Shown here piece by piece: positions 14,001 through 27,022 of a stretch of DNA of 64,000 nucleotides. Position 1 is the first letter of the stretch; the number at the start of each line of letters is the position of its first letter. Under the pieces are notes generated by a model. It ran no database searches and had not been told where the DNA came from. It worked only from the letters and a program-made list of their open reading frames with translations. This DNA is from Nephromyces sp. MM_2019 (Eukaryota > Apicomplexa > Aconoidasida > Nephromycida). Position numbers and translations under genes: made by a program. The DNA lies in contig JADHZB010000253.1 of the NCBI GenBank assembly GCA_015657535.1, positions 1-64,000 of the forward strand, given 5' to 3'.

Positions 14001-14411
14001 GCGTTCCATTTTTCCATTTCTACCGAGATGCAGGCATTTTTTTTATCTACTGATATTTTGAAGTGGTCTTCTGCACAGACTTGAAATTTTTTTAACATGG
14101 TGACGATATAGTATTCAATGTACCTAACAGACAGCCGGGCCTTATTGCGCAGATTGGCGCTTTGTAATTTTTAATTTGAATCTGCTTTGTGTTTACACCA
14201 AGTTATTGATTTAGACCTCGTTTTTAGTGTTTATGAACTGTCAGCTACCCAACTTTGTATGCTTCATAAAAGTCTAAATACGGCCCTCTTGTCAAATTTT
14301 TAGTGATCGCTACACTTATTCGAACCCCTTGTACTGATTTTTTGTATAGTTAACTTTTTTGTAGCTATATTTAGGACTGCATGCTCGATGTAATTGTTGT
14401 ATACCGTGAGG
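11056..14411. other. Gene-free stretch with short open frames only
   Basis: No recognisable gene. At 13561-13749 there are overlapping short plus-strand frames beside a strong donor-like GTAAGT (13574) and a CTAATCAG acceptor-like site, but the implied intron would be only about 33 nt, much shorter than any other intron in this window. I do not call a gene there. Confidence 0.4.
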
Positions 14412-15299
14412 ATGGCTCCCTTCGATGCATCCAGATGGATGCAGAGCAGAAACACAGGCGTTAGGATTGGGCCTCAGTATCAAGCGAACATACCGGAATT
14501 ATCTTACCATCAAGTACCCGCCGGTGTAAATAAACCTCTCGTAACCGGTTCCAAACAAGTTGGATCCGGAGTAGCTTTACGCAATGACCAGAGTCATAAG
14601 AAGAAGCACAGGAGTACTATCAATTTTGCTGATAGCACTGGCAATAATGTGAGCAGCAATACTGGAAAAAATGTTAATATGTGCGATAGATATGGAGAAA
14701 GCGCTGTTTCTGAGTATACTAAGAACCCTAACGTGTCTATAGTTTCGACATGCAATAAAAAGCTAACTTACCGTGATGCAGTCATTAATACTGATGTTAA
14801 TGACTCTATAATTGATGGCGTAAAAAGCTATGCAGCTCGTACGGAAGTTGCCCGTTCAGTGCTTGCGAATAGTAGCGCTCACGAGGAGATCGAAGTCCGT
14901 GACAAGACACCTATTACATCTCCATCTGCCGTAAAAACGATTGTGAAGGATGATGGAGAGGGTTTGGATCACCCCTCCAATCCACAAGGGGTGCTAACAA
15001 ATGGTACTCCCGTTGCTATGGGGGCTGAAAATCCTACTGGCGCTGATTGTTCAGTAGGCGCTAAAGTACTTGAGGACTCGTGTACAGGTGTGGAGGATAT
15101 TTTATATCCGGAAACCAATGGTGATAGAGCAGAAGAGATGTCGGCTGAAGCTAGGGATGCTCAAGGGGAAAAAGATGAAGCACTAGGCAGCAGGATTTCA
15201 GAAGAAGGGGACGTACTCCAATGTGATAGACTGGATTACATGCAAGACGGGACTTCAAATAGTGCTTGTGATGCGCAGAAGAAGAGGAGGATAGCATAG
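14412..15299 (+). CDS. Low-complexity 295-aa protein with ELM2-like N-terminal motif
   Basis: A single open frame runs from ATG 14412 to TAG 15297-15299 (295 aa). An in-frame TTG lies 18 bp upstream, but ATG is preferred for a eukaryotic gene. Near the N-terminus, GVRIGPQYQANIPEL resembles the conserved opening of ELM2 domains (pattern V-G-x-x-[FY]-Q-A-x-I-P-E) found in chromatin co-repressor and Myb/ARID-type proteins. The rest of the ELM2 fold is not evident. The remainder is polar, Ser/Asn/Asp/Glu-rich and probably disordered, ending in a basic KKRRIA that could act as a nuclear signal. A chromatin-associated role is an inference from the short motif. The frame may also be the final exon of a longer gene. 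Confidence 0.62.
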   Translation: MAPFDASRWMQSRNTGVRIGPQYQANIPELSYHQVPAGVNKPLVTGSKQVGSGVALRNDQSHKKKHRSTINFADSTGNNVSSNTGKNVNMCDRYGESAVSEYTKNPNVSIVSTCNKKLTYRDAVINTDVNDSIIDGVKSYAARTEVARSVLANSSAHEEIEVRDKTPITSPSAVKTIVKDDGEGLDHPSNPQGVLTNGTPVAMGAENPTGADCSVGAKVLEDSCTGVEDILYPETNGDRAEEMSAEARDAQGEKDEALGSRISEEGDVLQCDRLDYMQDGTSNSACDAQKKRRIA

Positions 15300-18200
15300 A
15301 GATTTTTAACAGAAGTTTGAAGGAACAATCCTGGATTTAGATAGGAAAAAAACCGTTGGGGTATATAGAATAGCTTTGAAAGGAAGAAATGGCGGAGTCG
15401 TGGTTTATTTGAGGGAGGTAGCTATATGTTTCCGCAGAAAGCATTCTTTGGTCAACCGGCAAGGTAGCAAACTCCGGAGTAGGATGCGAAGTGTTTTGTG
15501 GTATGCCAACCTGCTACAGGGCCAAACAGATGCTTATATGTCTTTTGGGCTAGCCAGACTTCTTCCCTTTGGGGTTTAACCGTTGCTTACGGTCTTGAAT
15601 TTGAGGGCTCGTTTGTTCGAGGAGTTCATCGTGTGCAATTTGATTTATAAGTGGGCTTTGCCGTTTTTTTTCTGCCATCAACCTAAATCTTCATCCCTTA
15701 TGTGGAATTAAGTATTTGCTATTGACAGGTGAAAATAATCTTCAATGCACACTATCTTACCCTTTGTAGTAAGGAGCTTCAGATTTAGACTGATTGTACC
15801 GTGATCGTCTCATGCATGCTGTAACACTTCATCCAGGCGAGCTTATAGCTCTCTATGCTGCATTGATTTTTCCTTTGTCCGCCTGCTAGCCTTTACCGGT
15901 AAGGCACCAACCTTAATGGTCGTGTGCATCTCATCGTACAGCAGACAAGATGCCATAGCCGGATGTGCCATAAGAAACATGCGTCAAATTGCTTGCTTAT
16001 TTTTGTATTCATAATATTTCTGGGCTACCCCAATCTTTCTATTTCTCAACTATATTTCTCCCATATTGCTGCGAAGGTGTGCTCATCAGTAAGGTAATTA
16101 TGCTGAACCTGCTTTAGTAGCTGTTCTGATCGCTGGCTAGACTTTATTATGCCTTTTAAACTTGTGGTTGTGTGTTCGTACTGTAAGGCATTCGTCGCAG
16201 TTTCTTCACTGCCTGCTACAGCAGGATGGTGGGCGCTATTTACCTATCGTTTCCTGTTTCTTGGTGCCTGGATGTGTCTGATTCTTTTTTACTGAGGATG
16301 GACGGGGGACACTGCAGATATCCATCTTTATGAATGTGCTCTAAATAATATTCTGCCGCTTTCTTGACGTAATTTTCATCGGTAGCAAGAATAGAGATGT
16401 TAGTACGATAGAGCCAAAGTTTCCACCCTGTGATTGTTCAATTATATCCTTTTCCCGAGAGAGCGGATGACAGCACGCTTTAGATGCAAGGTGTAAATGC
16501 CTATAAAGAGCACCTACAGAGGATTTGTAGAGTGTCGGTACATTTTTTCAGGCCATATGGACTTTCGTATAAGTGTTAGTGGGCATAAGATACCCCTGAA
16601 CTTGCTTCATCTTAGGCAGCTTTAAAGGGTAGATACCGCATGCCATGCTCTGGTTAACTGAGATTCTGATAGATTTCTCCCCCCAGAAGCTTAAAAGATT
16701 GAGAAGCGGCGTGGTCATGGCACTTGAGATACTTTAAACTTCTCACGTTACAAGAGGCTCCTTTTCTGCCGTACACTCGGCTTTTGTATAGGGCATGCCA
16801 CCTTACTTGAATTCTCGCCCTAGCACAAAACATAGTAATGCGTACCTTCACTAATGAGGAATGCCTCATCTGCTGACTATGCTCATTACGCTCATTGCAC
16901 AAGAATTAGGGCTGGCATGAGCCAGTGTTACGAAAGGAAGCCAGTTAATGCGTGGGTTCAGGCTGCTTCTGTCGTTCACAAATGCCTTAAGCATATCATA
17001 GAATATCTTTTTGCGCGTGAAAGGACGCGCACGAAATTTCTAAAAAGCATAGGGTTAAGAAAAACAAAAGTACGCAGTTTACTCTAATTCAGGGAAGGAA
17101 ATTATCATGGTGTGGGAACTGGCAAAGCAGATTCCCAGTAGGAAGCTCCCAGGGCAAGAAAAAAGCTCACATTTTCGTAAGCTTCCTTACTTTGAAGCAT
17201 TCCTGTTCAAAAATTGTGAAAAAAATCAGAGATTTTCAATAAAGCATACATAAGCAATTTCAATACAATGATCTCAGCATCTAGCTTATAGGAAAATGAA
17301 CGCAAGCATGCTAATTCCTCTATAAACGTGCGGCAGTGCAGCCATTACCTATATAAGTCGCGGAGTAACAGTGAAATGTTGCGAAAGTGGCCATACCTTT
17401 AAGTTCTCTTAGATGCTAGGTTTGCAGGTAACTTTAAAGCTGCTAATTTTAAACCACCTAAGGTGTAGCATTTATTTTAAGTGAACCAGGTCTCTCAAAG
17501 TAATTTTCCCACCTTGTAGAAGGCAGCGGGCAGATTAACTATGCACCTATCTCATCCCGCCCCTTCGCTAATAGCAAAATTCTGTAGGATTAAAAAATGT
17601 AGCGACATCCGACGAGTACTTGCCAATTTCGCAAAAGAACGGATTTGAAGGAACAAAGGCAGATTTAGCTGTTGGTTTTGAAGTCTTGAAAACTCTGCTT
17701 CTAATTGTACACTGCCTTACCGGGCACCTAGCCTCAAAAGCAAATAACTATACTAGGCGGAGGATCTTCCTACTGTCATCAGATTGCATGCGCAAAGCAA
17801 AATCTTTACATATATTCTTGCATGACATCTCGGTTACACACCCAGCTATGGTGAATCACAAGCACATAATCAGACTAGGAAGATTAGTAATCAGAAAGAG
17901 GCCGATATCCCAAGAAAAAAATCGATGCTGTCAAAGGAGTTTGGGCATACGCGCCTGTAACTAAGGAGTAATCATCAATACAATCTGTGGGTTGCGCATC
18001 AATCATGCGGAGGGAGCTCGAAGCATGGAAGGATGTGATGGAAGCATCTCTTAGACAATCAACTATTGCGAGCATCTTAACCCATCGTGATACCACAGGA
18101 AGAGGCTGCGTGTATCGGCCAATCCAGCGTTGTACACTAGAGCATGTCCATAATTGCTCTAACTAGTCATTTATTAGCATAGCAAGACTCTTGTGAGCTT

Positions 18201-20846
18201 CACCCTCGGCAAGGTGCCGTACGAATTCCATACTTTCCTGATAGACATTATTCTAGAGTAAGCTAGCTCATATACTTCAATTAAACAACTTAAAAATAGG
18301 GAAAAAACAAACGGTAAAGCTATAGAGAGCAGATGAATGTCTATATACCCCATCTCCTCTTAAACGAAGAGCTTCCTTCAAAAATGCGGCAAGCTTTCCC
18401 TTTCCAACCTGCAATGAAGCATATCAAGCATTTAACCATGAAAGCACGCAACACCTCTTTCATAGCTGTAATTTTCCTTGGAGTACACCACATCAAATTT
18501 CATATGCATGCTTCTCCTATATGCAGCAAAACCCCCCAACATTAGAGTTCTTCCAGACAAGGGTGTTTTCCTATCAGTTAGCAAAATTCACACAAACAAA
18601 GTCCTGCGTAATAACCAGTTTCTCTCTGCATTCAAGTAAAGTCACTACCTTACCAGGGGGCCACCCTGGGTTTTTGTGGAAAAAACTTGCAACAGTATAT
18701 ACCTAGAACCATGAAAAAAAGCTCGGCGTCGTAACTACACAACATCAAGTTCTTGGTGGCAGTTTCCGTACGTATAGGTTGCCTGTGTACACTCTTACGG
18801 GTTCCTGTTGGGATAAACATATTTCTTCCATATGCATGCATGGTACAAAATCTATACTCCGGAGTGTACGCCAGCGCCAAAGCAGAAAACTGTCGCCGAG
18901 AACCCAAAATCATCGGATGAGTAAAAACAACTTGTGCAACAAAGCTTTAATCTTTCTTGAAACTCTTCCACCTAGTGGAGCAAAGTCAGTGCAACTCAAG
19001 ATGCACCTACTCCCTAAAGGGATATATAGTACCCCACCCACACCGATCACATTATCCATCACTGCAAACAAGCTCCAGAAATAGTCGGCACATTTACCGA
19101 TAGTGTATGGTAGAATCGTAGCGCTATTGACAAAAGGGAACTTAATGATTTATGCATTTTTGCTGCCCTTAACACAGCCAAAACAAGGTAAATTGAATGA
19201 CTTCAAAGCTATCTGTGCGACTAAAATGCGATAGTTTACAAAACTAGATAAGTCTCCATGGACGAAGTGCCGTAAACAAATTTAACTCGAATGGTGATGT
19301 ATGAACTGCTAAAAGTGTGCATGATAGGGGTTCAATGGCGACCATTTTGGTACTCAGCCTCCTTCGATAAGTATTCGCTTAATGACTAGCAGATCCGCCT
19401 GCTTTGTTTACCTCACTATTGTCTACTTGGAACCACATAATCCTGCAATTTCCCTTGGTATCATGCTGTCTTTCTGAATTGTGCGCATTAAGAAAATATC
19501 CGGATATATATATAAGGAAAAAGCCACTGGCAAATATATAAAAACTTCAAAAGTTGCAGGCAAAAGAAAGGAGTTAAAAATATTCACGCAACGAGAAAAA
19601 GATCAACCAACCAAAATCCTCCAAGTAGCCTGGCTTAACAATATGAGCTTAAATAGCATCAATAATACACCAAGACAAGCATGTTTTCACAAGCCGAAGG
19701 ATTATGTAAAAGAATTTTAGCAACAATTCAAAACAGACAGGTTGAGCCTAAAATAAGCATCTAGAAAGAGTAATGCAATTTCAAGAACTATGGATATTAA
19801 TCAGTAAAAAACGGTACCAAGGAAAACCATTTATGGCGAAAATTGACAAAAAACTCCAAAAAGATAAGACCCTAAAAAATATTCCCCAGCGACCCACCTT
19901 TACAACGTATTTCAGTTTCCCCATGAGCATGACGGCATCTTCCTCCAGCTTTACAGTAACCAGCTAACCAAAATGCGCATAGTTGAGTCTTATAAAATTC
20001 CTGAGTTGGGCGTAACTCGTCCAAAAAGTGGGCAAAGTTACATTTATCCGCAGATCTGTGAAAAAAATTTCACAAGAGCAACTAGAAATGAGCATAGAGC
20101 AAATTTTTCCACACATTTATTCAAATGAAAAAAAAAGAGCGGACTAAAACGCAAATTGTAGTGCAATCCTATAATGGCTTGCCTAAGAGAATATTAATGA
20201 ATCTGTAAAATCCGCCAAGAACTTCGTATAAACTAAAGAAGAAAGATGAAAAAAATTTCAACGGGAAGTGGTCGCATATTTACTAAGCTCAAGAAAAGAT
20301 TCTCAAGTCACCAGATGAAAAAAAAATGTGAAGAAAGTTGAATAGCCTTCAGTTCTTCCAATAATTGCCGGAAAAATTTATACACAAATAGGAATTCTTG
20401 AAGCACATACACAAAGTAACAACCTGTTGCACATTCCATGTTTCAACAAAGGGCACATTCGAGTTTTGAAGAGCCTGTCATTATCCACTTTGTGCGAACA
20501 TGAGCTCTGTAGGCAAAATCAAAAAATAACGAAAACGTGAGAGCAGCAAAAGAATGCCATAAATACAATATTGACATCCAATAAGCTTCATGAAAAATAT
20601 TTCCTAGTTACGGCGTTTCAAACACACAACACCACAAGCTATTTTCAAACCTATTTGTCCAATACATCGAATAACTGCTGTTCAAGCAAGAAATCAAGTA
20701 AAAAAGCTGCATAATAGCACACTAACTATATTGCGGAGGGTGCACACACAGCAGGTAAAAGCCCAAACCAAAGTTAAAGCATAATTTAACATGTAACACG
20801 CAATCCATATTCGCCACGACCAAAGTTGGCAAAAATACTCTTGCCA
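15300..20846. other. Long gene-poor stretch
   Basis: No gene can be supported. Minus-strand open frames around 18650-19149 and 17884-18096 have a somewhat protein-like composition and could be exons of an unrecognised gene, but no consistent splice chain was found. The right end presumably contains the 3' UTR of the T1/BTB gene. Confidence 0.4.
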
Positions 20847-23058
20847 TCACAAAGCCATCATTGGACACAGCGTAAAGTTAATCTTTGATGTGCCACCCAC
20901 CCTCACCTCTGAGGAAGCGAAATTTTCACTGGGATCAAGGATCGATAAATTGCGGTCCACTATAGTATCATCAATCAACTTTGAATCACTTCTGTAAGAG
21001 CATTCATTATCAAAACGCTGCTCCCCAGGTGGCTTTAGTGTCCCTTCGCTACTTTCCCCTGACCCCATAGATGCAAAGCTCAATGCCGAGCCGCAAGCAG
21101 TTGTCCGCGTGTCACTTTCATTGTGTTTGCTCTCTATCCTAGTTATATCTGTAGACCTTTTTAAAGAGTTTCCAGTAATTCCTCCAGCAGACCGAGCAGT
21201 AGAAAAATTATTAGGCGTACTATAAGTACTTCCAAGTTTCAATTCCGAGCTAAAATCAACACTAGGGGAATCCTGTATAGGTTTTACGTCGCAATTACCA
21301 AAGCGGTACATTTCTTGCCCCCCCCTAAATTTCCTCTTCCTCCACAAAGGTCTAACCAATGATCCTGGGACATCGGCATTTACCTCTAATTTTCCTGTAG
21401 CCGAATGAGTTGTAGCCGCTGGCTCGATGACTAGAGGCATCTGTTGGCCTTCTTCAGGAGTAATTCTCCAGACAGGAAGCGGTTCAAAGCTCTCGTCTAA
21501 GGAGTCTACATGGGATTCGTGGAAGGGCTCACTCAAGCATGGCGCCACTTCATCTTGCTGGTTGAAATATGCAGAAGGAGCGGGAGCGTCGTCAGCGGTG
21601 CTACACAAAGGATAAGCTGCACATTGGCTTTCTTCTATAATACTTCCTGGGTTTGCTTGCGTATGGCATTGTAAAGAGGGAACCAGAGGCAGTTCGCAGT
21701 CATGAGAGTTTCCCACCAGAATGTCATCATTAGACCAGTTGACATAGCTTCCAAAATCTTTCTGAATCAACAAAAACTACCAGCAGTATGAGGTTCTATA
21801 AAAAAGCGCAAGCATATTATGCCTAGTCAGCAAAGCATGCCATGTTTCAAACTCCCTGAATAAAGCTGGGGGAATTTCAAAACGTATTCTATATAGGTTT
21901 AAAGATGAAGGGAAATACAGTGACGCCAGGACAAGATTATGCCAATTTGGTGTAGCAGCACAATTTTACTATTAACAGCTTTCCACTGAAGCAAAAAAAT
22001 TAATTAAGCCACAACGCGCAAATGAAGTAAAAAAATAAAGCTACCTCTTCATCAGCCTGTGATGTCAATCGCAACAAACAGCGAAATGCATCTAAAAGTG
22101 CCTTGCTCTTCTCCTTATCCAACGAGGTACTAATCCCGCTAGTGTTGCTATAATGGCCGTTAAATCCTCCGATCCCCCTAACTCCTGCTGCATTCAAGTT
22201 ATGACCGTTTTCCAGTGTTATCATGGTAGATTTTGCAGGCTGATGAACTGAAGTCTTCATATCCTTGCAAACAGCACTTGCTTGCACCGCCAATCTTTCT
22301 GCAAGATGTGCCCCTTTTGAACAGCCAGGAGATCCGGTTGGTTGCCAACAGCAGGTGTAAACACAGGTACGTGGCTGTAGCATATTATCTATATTGCTGC
22401 TGAAACCTGTAGGGAATGCCGATTCTATTACAACTCCATGATTGTCCGGGTGATAGAAGCAAGACGAAGTAGTGTTCCTGGATTCATCGAAAAGATTTCC
22501 GCAAAAAAAGCATCTAACCGGCCACGGTATTTCAAAATAATCAAACTCCTTCCTCAGTAACGTAAGCGAGTAGTTGCTAGCAGCGCTATGACACGTATTC
22601 CTGCCTTGAGCGAAGAGTAGGGAATAAGACAAAGAAGGGTTAGAGCGTGAGAATCCGTCTCGGTGCAATCCTGCATTCAGATCAATTTCCCCAGTCCTGA
22701 GATAGTTCGCTACCAGTTCAAAAAGCTCCGGGTCTCTATCGATAAATATACAGTCTCTATTCAATATGAAATCAGCGGATCGCCCATAGGAATTGTCTAA
22801 GGGAGGACTCATAACGGAGTCAGACGATGCTGCCTGCAAGTCATTGTTTGGGACGTTGAACTGGGGGAGTGCGTGAGTGGAGAAGTACTGCAATAATTTT
22901 GGGGAATGTTTGACGGAGTCTAACCCAAGTTGGAAGCGTTTTCCCCCAACATTAAGGGGTAGAGGCAAATCAAGAAGGTACTGCAGTCCATTGTGCTCCG
23001 GATGCGCAGCAGGTGAAGCATTAAGAAGGGGGTCAAGGGAGTCGCCCTCTCGACTCAT
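20847..23058 (-). CDS. T1/BTB (KCTD-type) protein with CHORD-like zinc motif, two exons
   Basis: Exon 1 is 23058-22045 and exon 2 is 21761-20847, joined in phase 0 across a 283-bp GT-AG intron. The product is 642 aa. Residues about 34-178 form a potassium-channel-tetramerisation (T1) BTB domain: LPLNVGGKRFQLGLDSV at the start, IFIDRDPELFELVANYLRTG in the middle and LLRKEFDYFEIPWP at the end. No membrane segments follow, so it is KCTD-like and not a channel. KCTD proteins commonly act as oligomeric adaptors, often for cullin-3. Directly after come C183-x2-C186, C200-x-YHP, C236-C237 and GCxxGxH (C246, H251), an order like the CHORD zinc domain. The last 390 residues are Ser-rich and look disordered. 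The ATG at 23058 was chosen because the longer frame upstream starts only at TTG and reads into hydrophobic junk. Confidence 0.85.
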
Positions 23059-26000
23059 GTTGTGGTACCAAATTGTGTGGGTAGGAGAATAAGTGACAAA
23101 TAGCAAAAAAAATCGTAGACTGGCCAAAAAAGCACACTAAAATCATGAACAGCAGAAAAAATTGTAAAGTTCACAGGAATTTCAATGAAGAGTCATCAAT
23201 GGCAGGATAATGCAAAGAATCTCAGCACATAAAACCTCCCACGGACGGTACTTTTGCAAAGCAGGGTACAAAAATAGCAGCAACGAACAACAAACGCAAG
23301 ACGAAAGTAGTATCGACTATGCTATGATTCCATGTGAACCCACCCGCCGAAAACTCATTAACGCAAAACGATGGAGGCTGCAAAAGCAATTTATGTCAGC
23401 CATGATATCCCGTGGGACTTTAATTAGTGGAGCACCAAGATTTGGTCATGAGCATCCAAGAGCGTTAAGGGCAAGCTTCGCAGGTAGCAGTCATGGCAGA
23501 AACCTGCGTCGCGGACGCCTCATCGGCAAAGCCGGTCACACGCGGATCGGTGAAGCAGAGTAGCCCGCCTACTCCGGTGTTACTTGATTATAAGCAGATG
23601 GAAATGTAAACTAATATGCGTAAAATGGCGTGATAGAGCCCCTGGAAAGGTAGTACAGCGGGAAATTCCATGGGATTTTCAGATTGAAGTGTTATACCGT
23701 TAAGTGGAAGCTACTCTGACTGCCAGAGATAAGCCGCTTGCACTCGATTATACTAGTTACATAAACCCACGGGATCGCATTCTGTGCGTATCGGTGCATC
23801 CACTAGGTTACGGAGCTGACACATGGATTCTGCTACATGGGCGCTTCAACGCGTTGGGCGTGCTCATTTTTATGCATAGATATCTTTTGTATGCCGGAGC
23901 GACCTATGATTTTACTAACGATATTTCAAATATCACGTTCACCACCATCGAATTACAGAGACTTTGCGAACACCACAAGTAACTATATTTTATGCTAGGT
24001 ACACCGGTCACCTATTCTAGCAAACTCACCATTAATAAAATTTCCTCAGCTCTTGCAAAATTAGCCTCCAGACACTGAAATGCGTCGCCATTGCACATCT
24101 CAACAACTTGGTAGGTGATAATACTGCGGAACTAAAAGGTGCAGAGTTACCAGGAACGATGAAGCGTCCATACGGGTATAGCGCACCTTCCTTGACCAAT
24201 CTTATCGGGCCTTAGCTCTGCCTACCCTTCCATCGGTTCTCTGCTACGCTAGAAGGAAAAAGCTTCAGATCTTACCCTCGCACTTTCTTGCCAAGATATT
24301 CCTGAGATAGAAGTTTAAAGCCTTCACAGTATAGCCTTAATTCATTAGGACATACGCATTGTGCACCTGCAAAGGTGCAATGCAGTTACTCAGTTGTACA
24401 CCATGGCTGCTGCTAATAGCCATCAACAGTTGGTACCGACTGTGGTGCATGCGTTGTTGCGTAACTGGTCTCCTACTTGTAAAGCAATAGGCCACTATGT
24501 AACTTTCCATATATCAGGGCGCACTTCATAAAACGGGTAGTGCTACTAACGCTAGATAATATCGCTACCCTTGCAAGTTGAGCGCAACTGCTTAATATCT
24601 GCCAAAGCGCAGTCAACGCAATAGTATCGGCCATATACTTTGGTACAATAGCTAGTACATCAGGCGGTGCAGTTTTTTTACCTCAAAGAGGAAGTCAAAC
24701 TGCAGATTTTGTATCTTTCCTACGGGGTAGCACCACACAGTAGTAGTTATCCACCAGAATGCAGGATGTTCAACTGGTGCGCTATTACTGTTGCGTGGAA
24801 AAGCCTAAGGGCAGCGTAAGGTGAGCTGCACTCCTTTCAGGCTAAAGACACTAGTACAAACACAGAATGATGCATGGTACAGTACGAGGGAGTCACAGAC
24901 GCATTGCTTAATTGCGAGCAAGCATTCTCAGAGTCTTCCTTGTCGCCTGGAACAATGGGACTTCTGGGCTATAAGAAGAGATGGCCAATACGGTGTTTGC
25001 AGCAGATATCCGTGTAAATTACATTTTCTATCACTGTGAAAAGGGTGTTATCCGTTGATTATTCCGATAGCTCTACTGGTTCAATTAACACTCAGTTACC
25101 GTTTACCTCTTTTATTAAAGTTCAAAGGGGCCAAATCAGTGTCATTTGATCCGGAATGGCTGCAAGATTGTACCAGGTGAGGCTTCACTCCTCCGTTTAC
25201 GTGACGTTGCTGGTTATAAGGTTGGATGAAAATATAAAAGTACTCTATTGCGTATTTAATGAAAGCGAATACCCGTGTAAACATACTTGCACTCCCGCTG
25301 TTGCAGGAGGTAAAGCAAACCGGAAACGAAAAATATTCGCTTACAATTTCAATGTCCCAATTTCCGATCTTACTACAATCATAGCATGATAGGTCTGGAT
25401 AGTCAATGGCGTTTCGTATCACTTTCTCCGCCGGGTAGGTTGGGGAGTGATTTCAATCGAGATAGTCTGATCTATGCACTCGCAATTTTCATCAATATTA
25501 GCGGAAATTTCAGCAGGAGATTAAAAAGGCAGGCGCAAAGTCTAGGTAAGCGGTAAGAATACCTTCTCAGCGTGCAGAATGGAGCCGTAGATGTTATTAG
25601 TAGCGGCTTATTCTACATACCGAAATGCCCATGACGGAGGTCGGTGCAAATACATCATTCGCAGTGCTGTCTCAATGTAGTATACACAACTGTTTATCAC
25701 ATAATTTTACAGTGTTAAGAAAGCATAATATTATGGTTAAATAATCAAACGTGAGCGCAAAGATGGCAAAAATCAGACCAATTCATAACACGGATAAAAG
25801 GCTATCAATAAGCATCGTAAGTGTCAAGTCTAAGAACACTTTAATACAATAGCCTTAGCAGACGGTCATATCCAAAAGAATCACTGCCCAATGAACAGTA
25901 ACTATATGGCAATTACAACACTAGGAAGGAAAGTAGAATTACTTCGCTAAAAAAGAAGGGACTGAAAGATTCGGATCACAGCAAACTTTACAGGGTCGCG

Positions 26001-27022
26001 AAAAAAATCACCTAGCGCAGAGTCCAGCTATAGAACATATTATGCTGAACTTACCGCGCTAACGAAAGAATAAAAAAACGACAAAACTACTTTGCTTTTC
26101 CTTTGATGAATCAGTTTCTCATTTTAAGGTCAAATAGTAAATAGAAACTGTGGATCAGAGCATGACTTAGTGCATTTCTTCCACAAGAAAGCAGAAATGT
26201 TGTTTCTTCATCAAAATTTAATTTCCGTCAAAGGAAGTTCAAAATATTCTCACAAAGCTGTTAAGCTTATGATTCGTAGAAGTAGCTCACATACTTAGTA
26301 CCTCCTGCATGATACCATAAAATTGGTAAAATAGGTACATTAATATCGTTAGCAGGTAACAAAACACTTACGATACAACGGAATGCGATAATACTAAAGG
26401 TAGTAGTGCTTCTAATACAATGAAAGACAACAAAGTCTTAATAATGCATGCCTTATAAATCAGCATCCTCTCTCAATCGATAAAGCATAAGGCAATGAAA
26501 TGTACACATAAATGCGTAATACTTAAAGGTTTTTTTTTTGCCCATGTTACAATGAAAGGTGGAAGATGTGAAATATCTTAATAAGACACGAAGGAAAATC
26601 ATCGCAGTACATGAAAAAAGAAAAAAGCAAAACACATTCCACATGTAAGAATAAGGATTGAAGAAACGACTAGAAATTAGAGAGTCCAAAATTTTGGCAG
26701 GCATTAAGCACATCGTTTCGGAGACTTTATTTTACGCATTCAAACTAAATACAGAAATTAAATATAAAAATGCCATAATCGCTTATGCATTTACGCAGTA
26801 CACCCGTTATACTACTGGAGTGAGCCATTGAAGCAGCAGAAAAACGCATATTTGAATGTTAGTGCACATGCTTTCACACACTCTTCTATCGCCTCCGTCA
26901 TTTCTAAATCACAAAGCAAACTTTTTTTGCAAAAATGCTTGAGATGCTAATCCATGCGTAGCCAATTAGAGGATGTCATTTCTCAGCTATGATTTCGATA
27001 TGAACATAAACATAGACGCTCA
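23059..27022. other. Gene-free stretch
   Basis: Holds the upstream region of the T1/BTB gene and, at the right, the 3' flank of the carrier gene. A plus-strand ATG frame at 23210-23563 (117 codons, basic) and a minus-strand frame at 25096-25422 are the longest; neither shows a domain. No repeats or RNA genes seen. Confidence 0.4.

Noticed and set aside
14310..14335. GGTTCGAAT on the minus strand, tRNA T-arm-like
   Set aside because: Flanking bases do not form the T-stem, and no other tRNA arms are present.
23210..23563. ATG frame of 117 codons, basic, just upstream of the T1/BTB gene on the opposite strand
   Set aside because: No domain, no splice partner and no clear coding signature; frames of this length arise by chance in this window.
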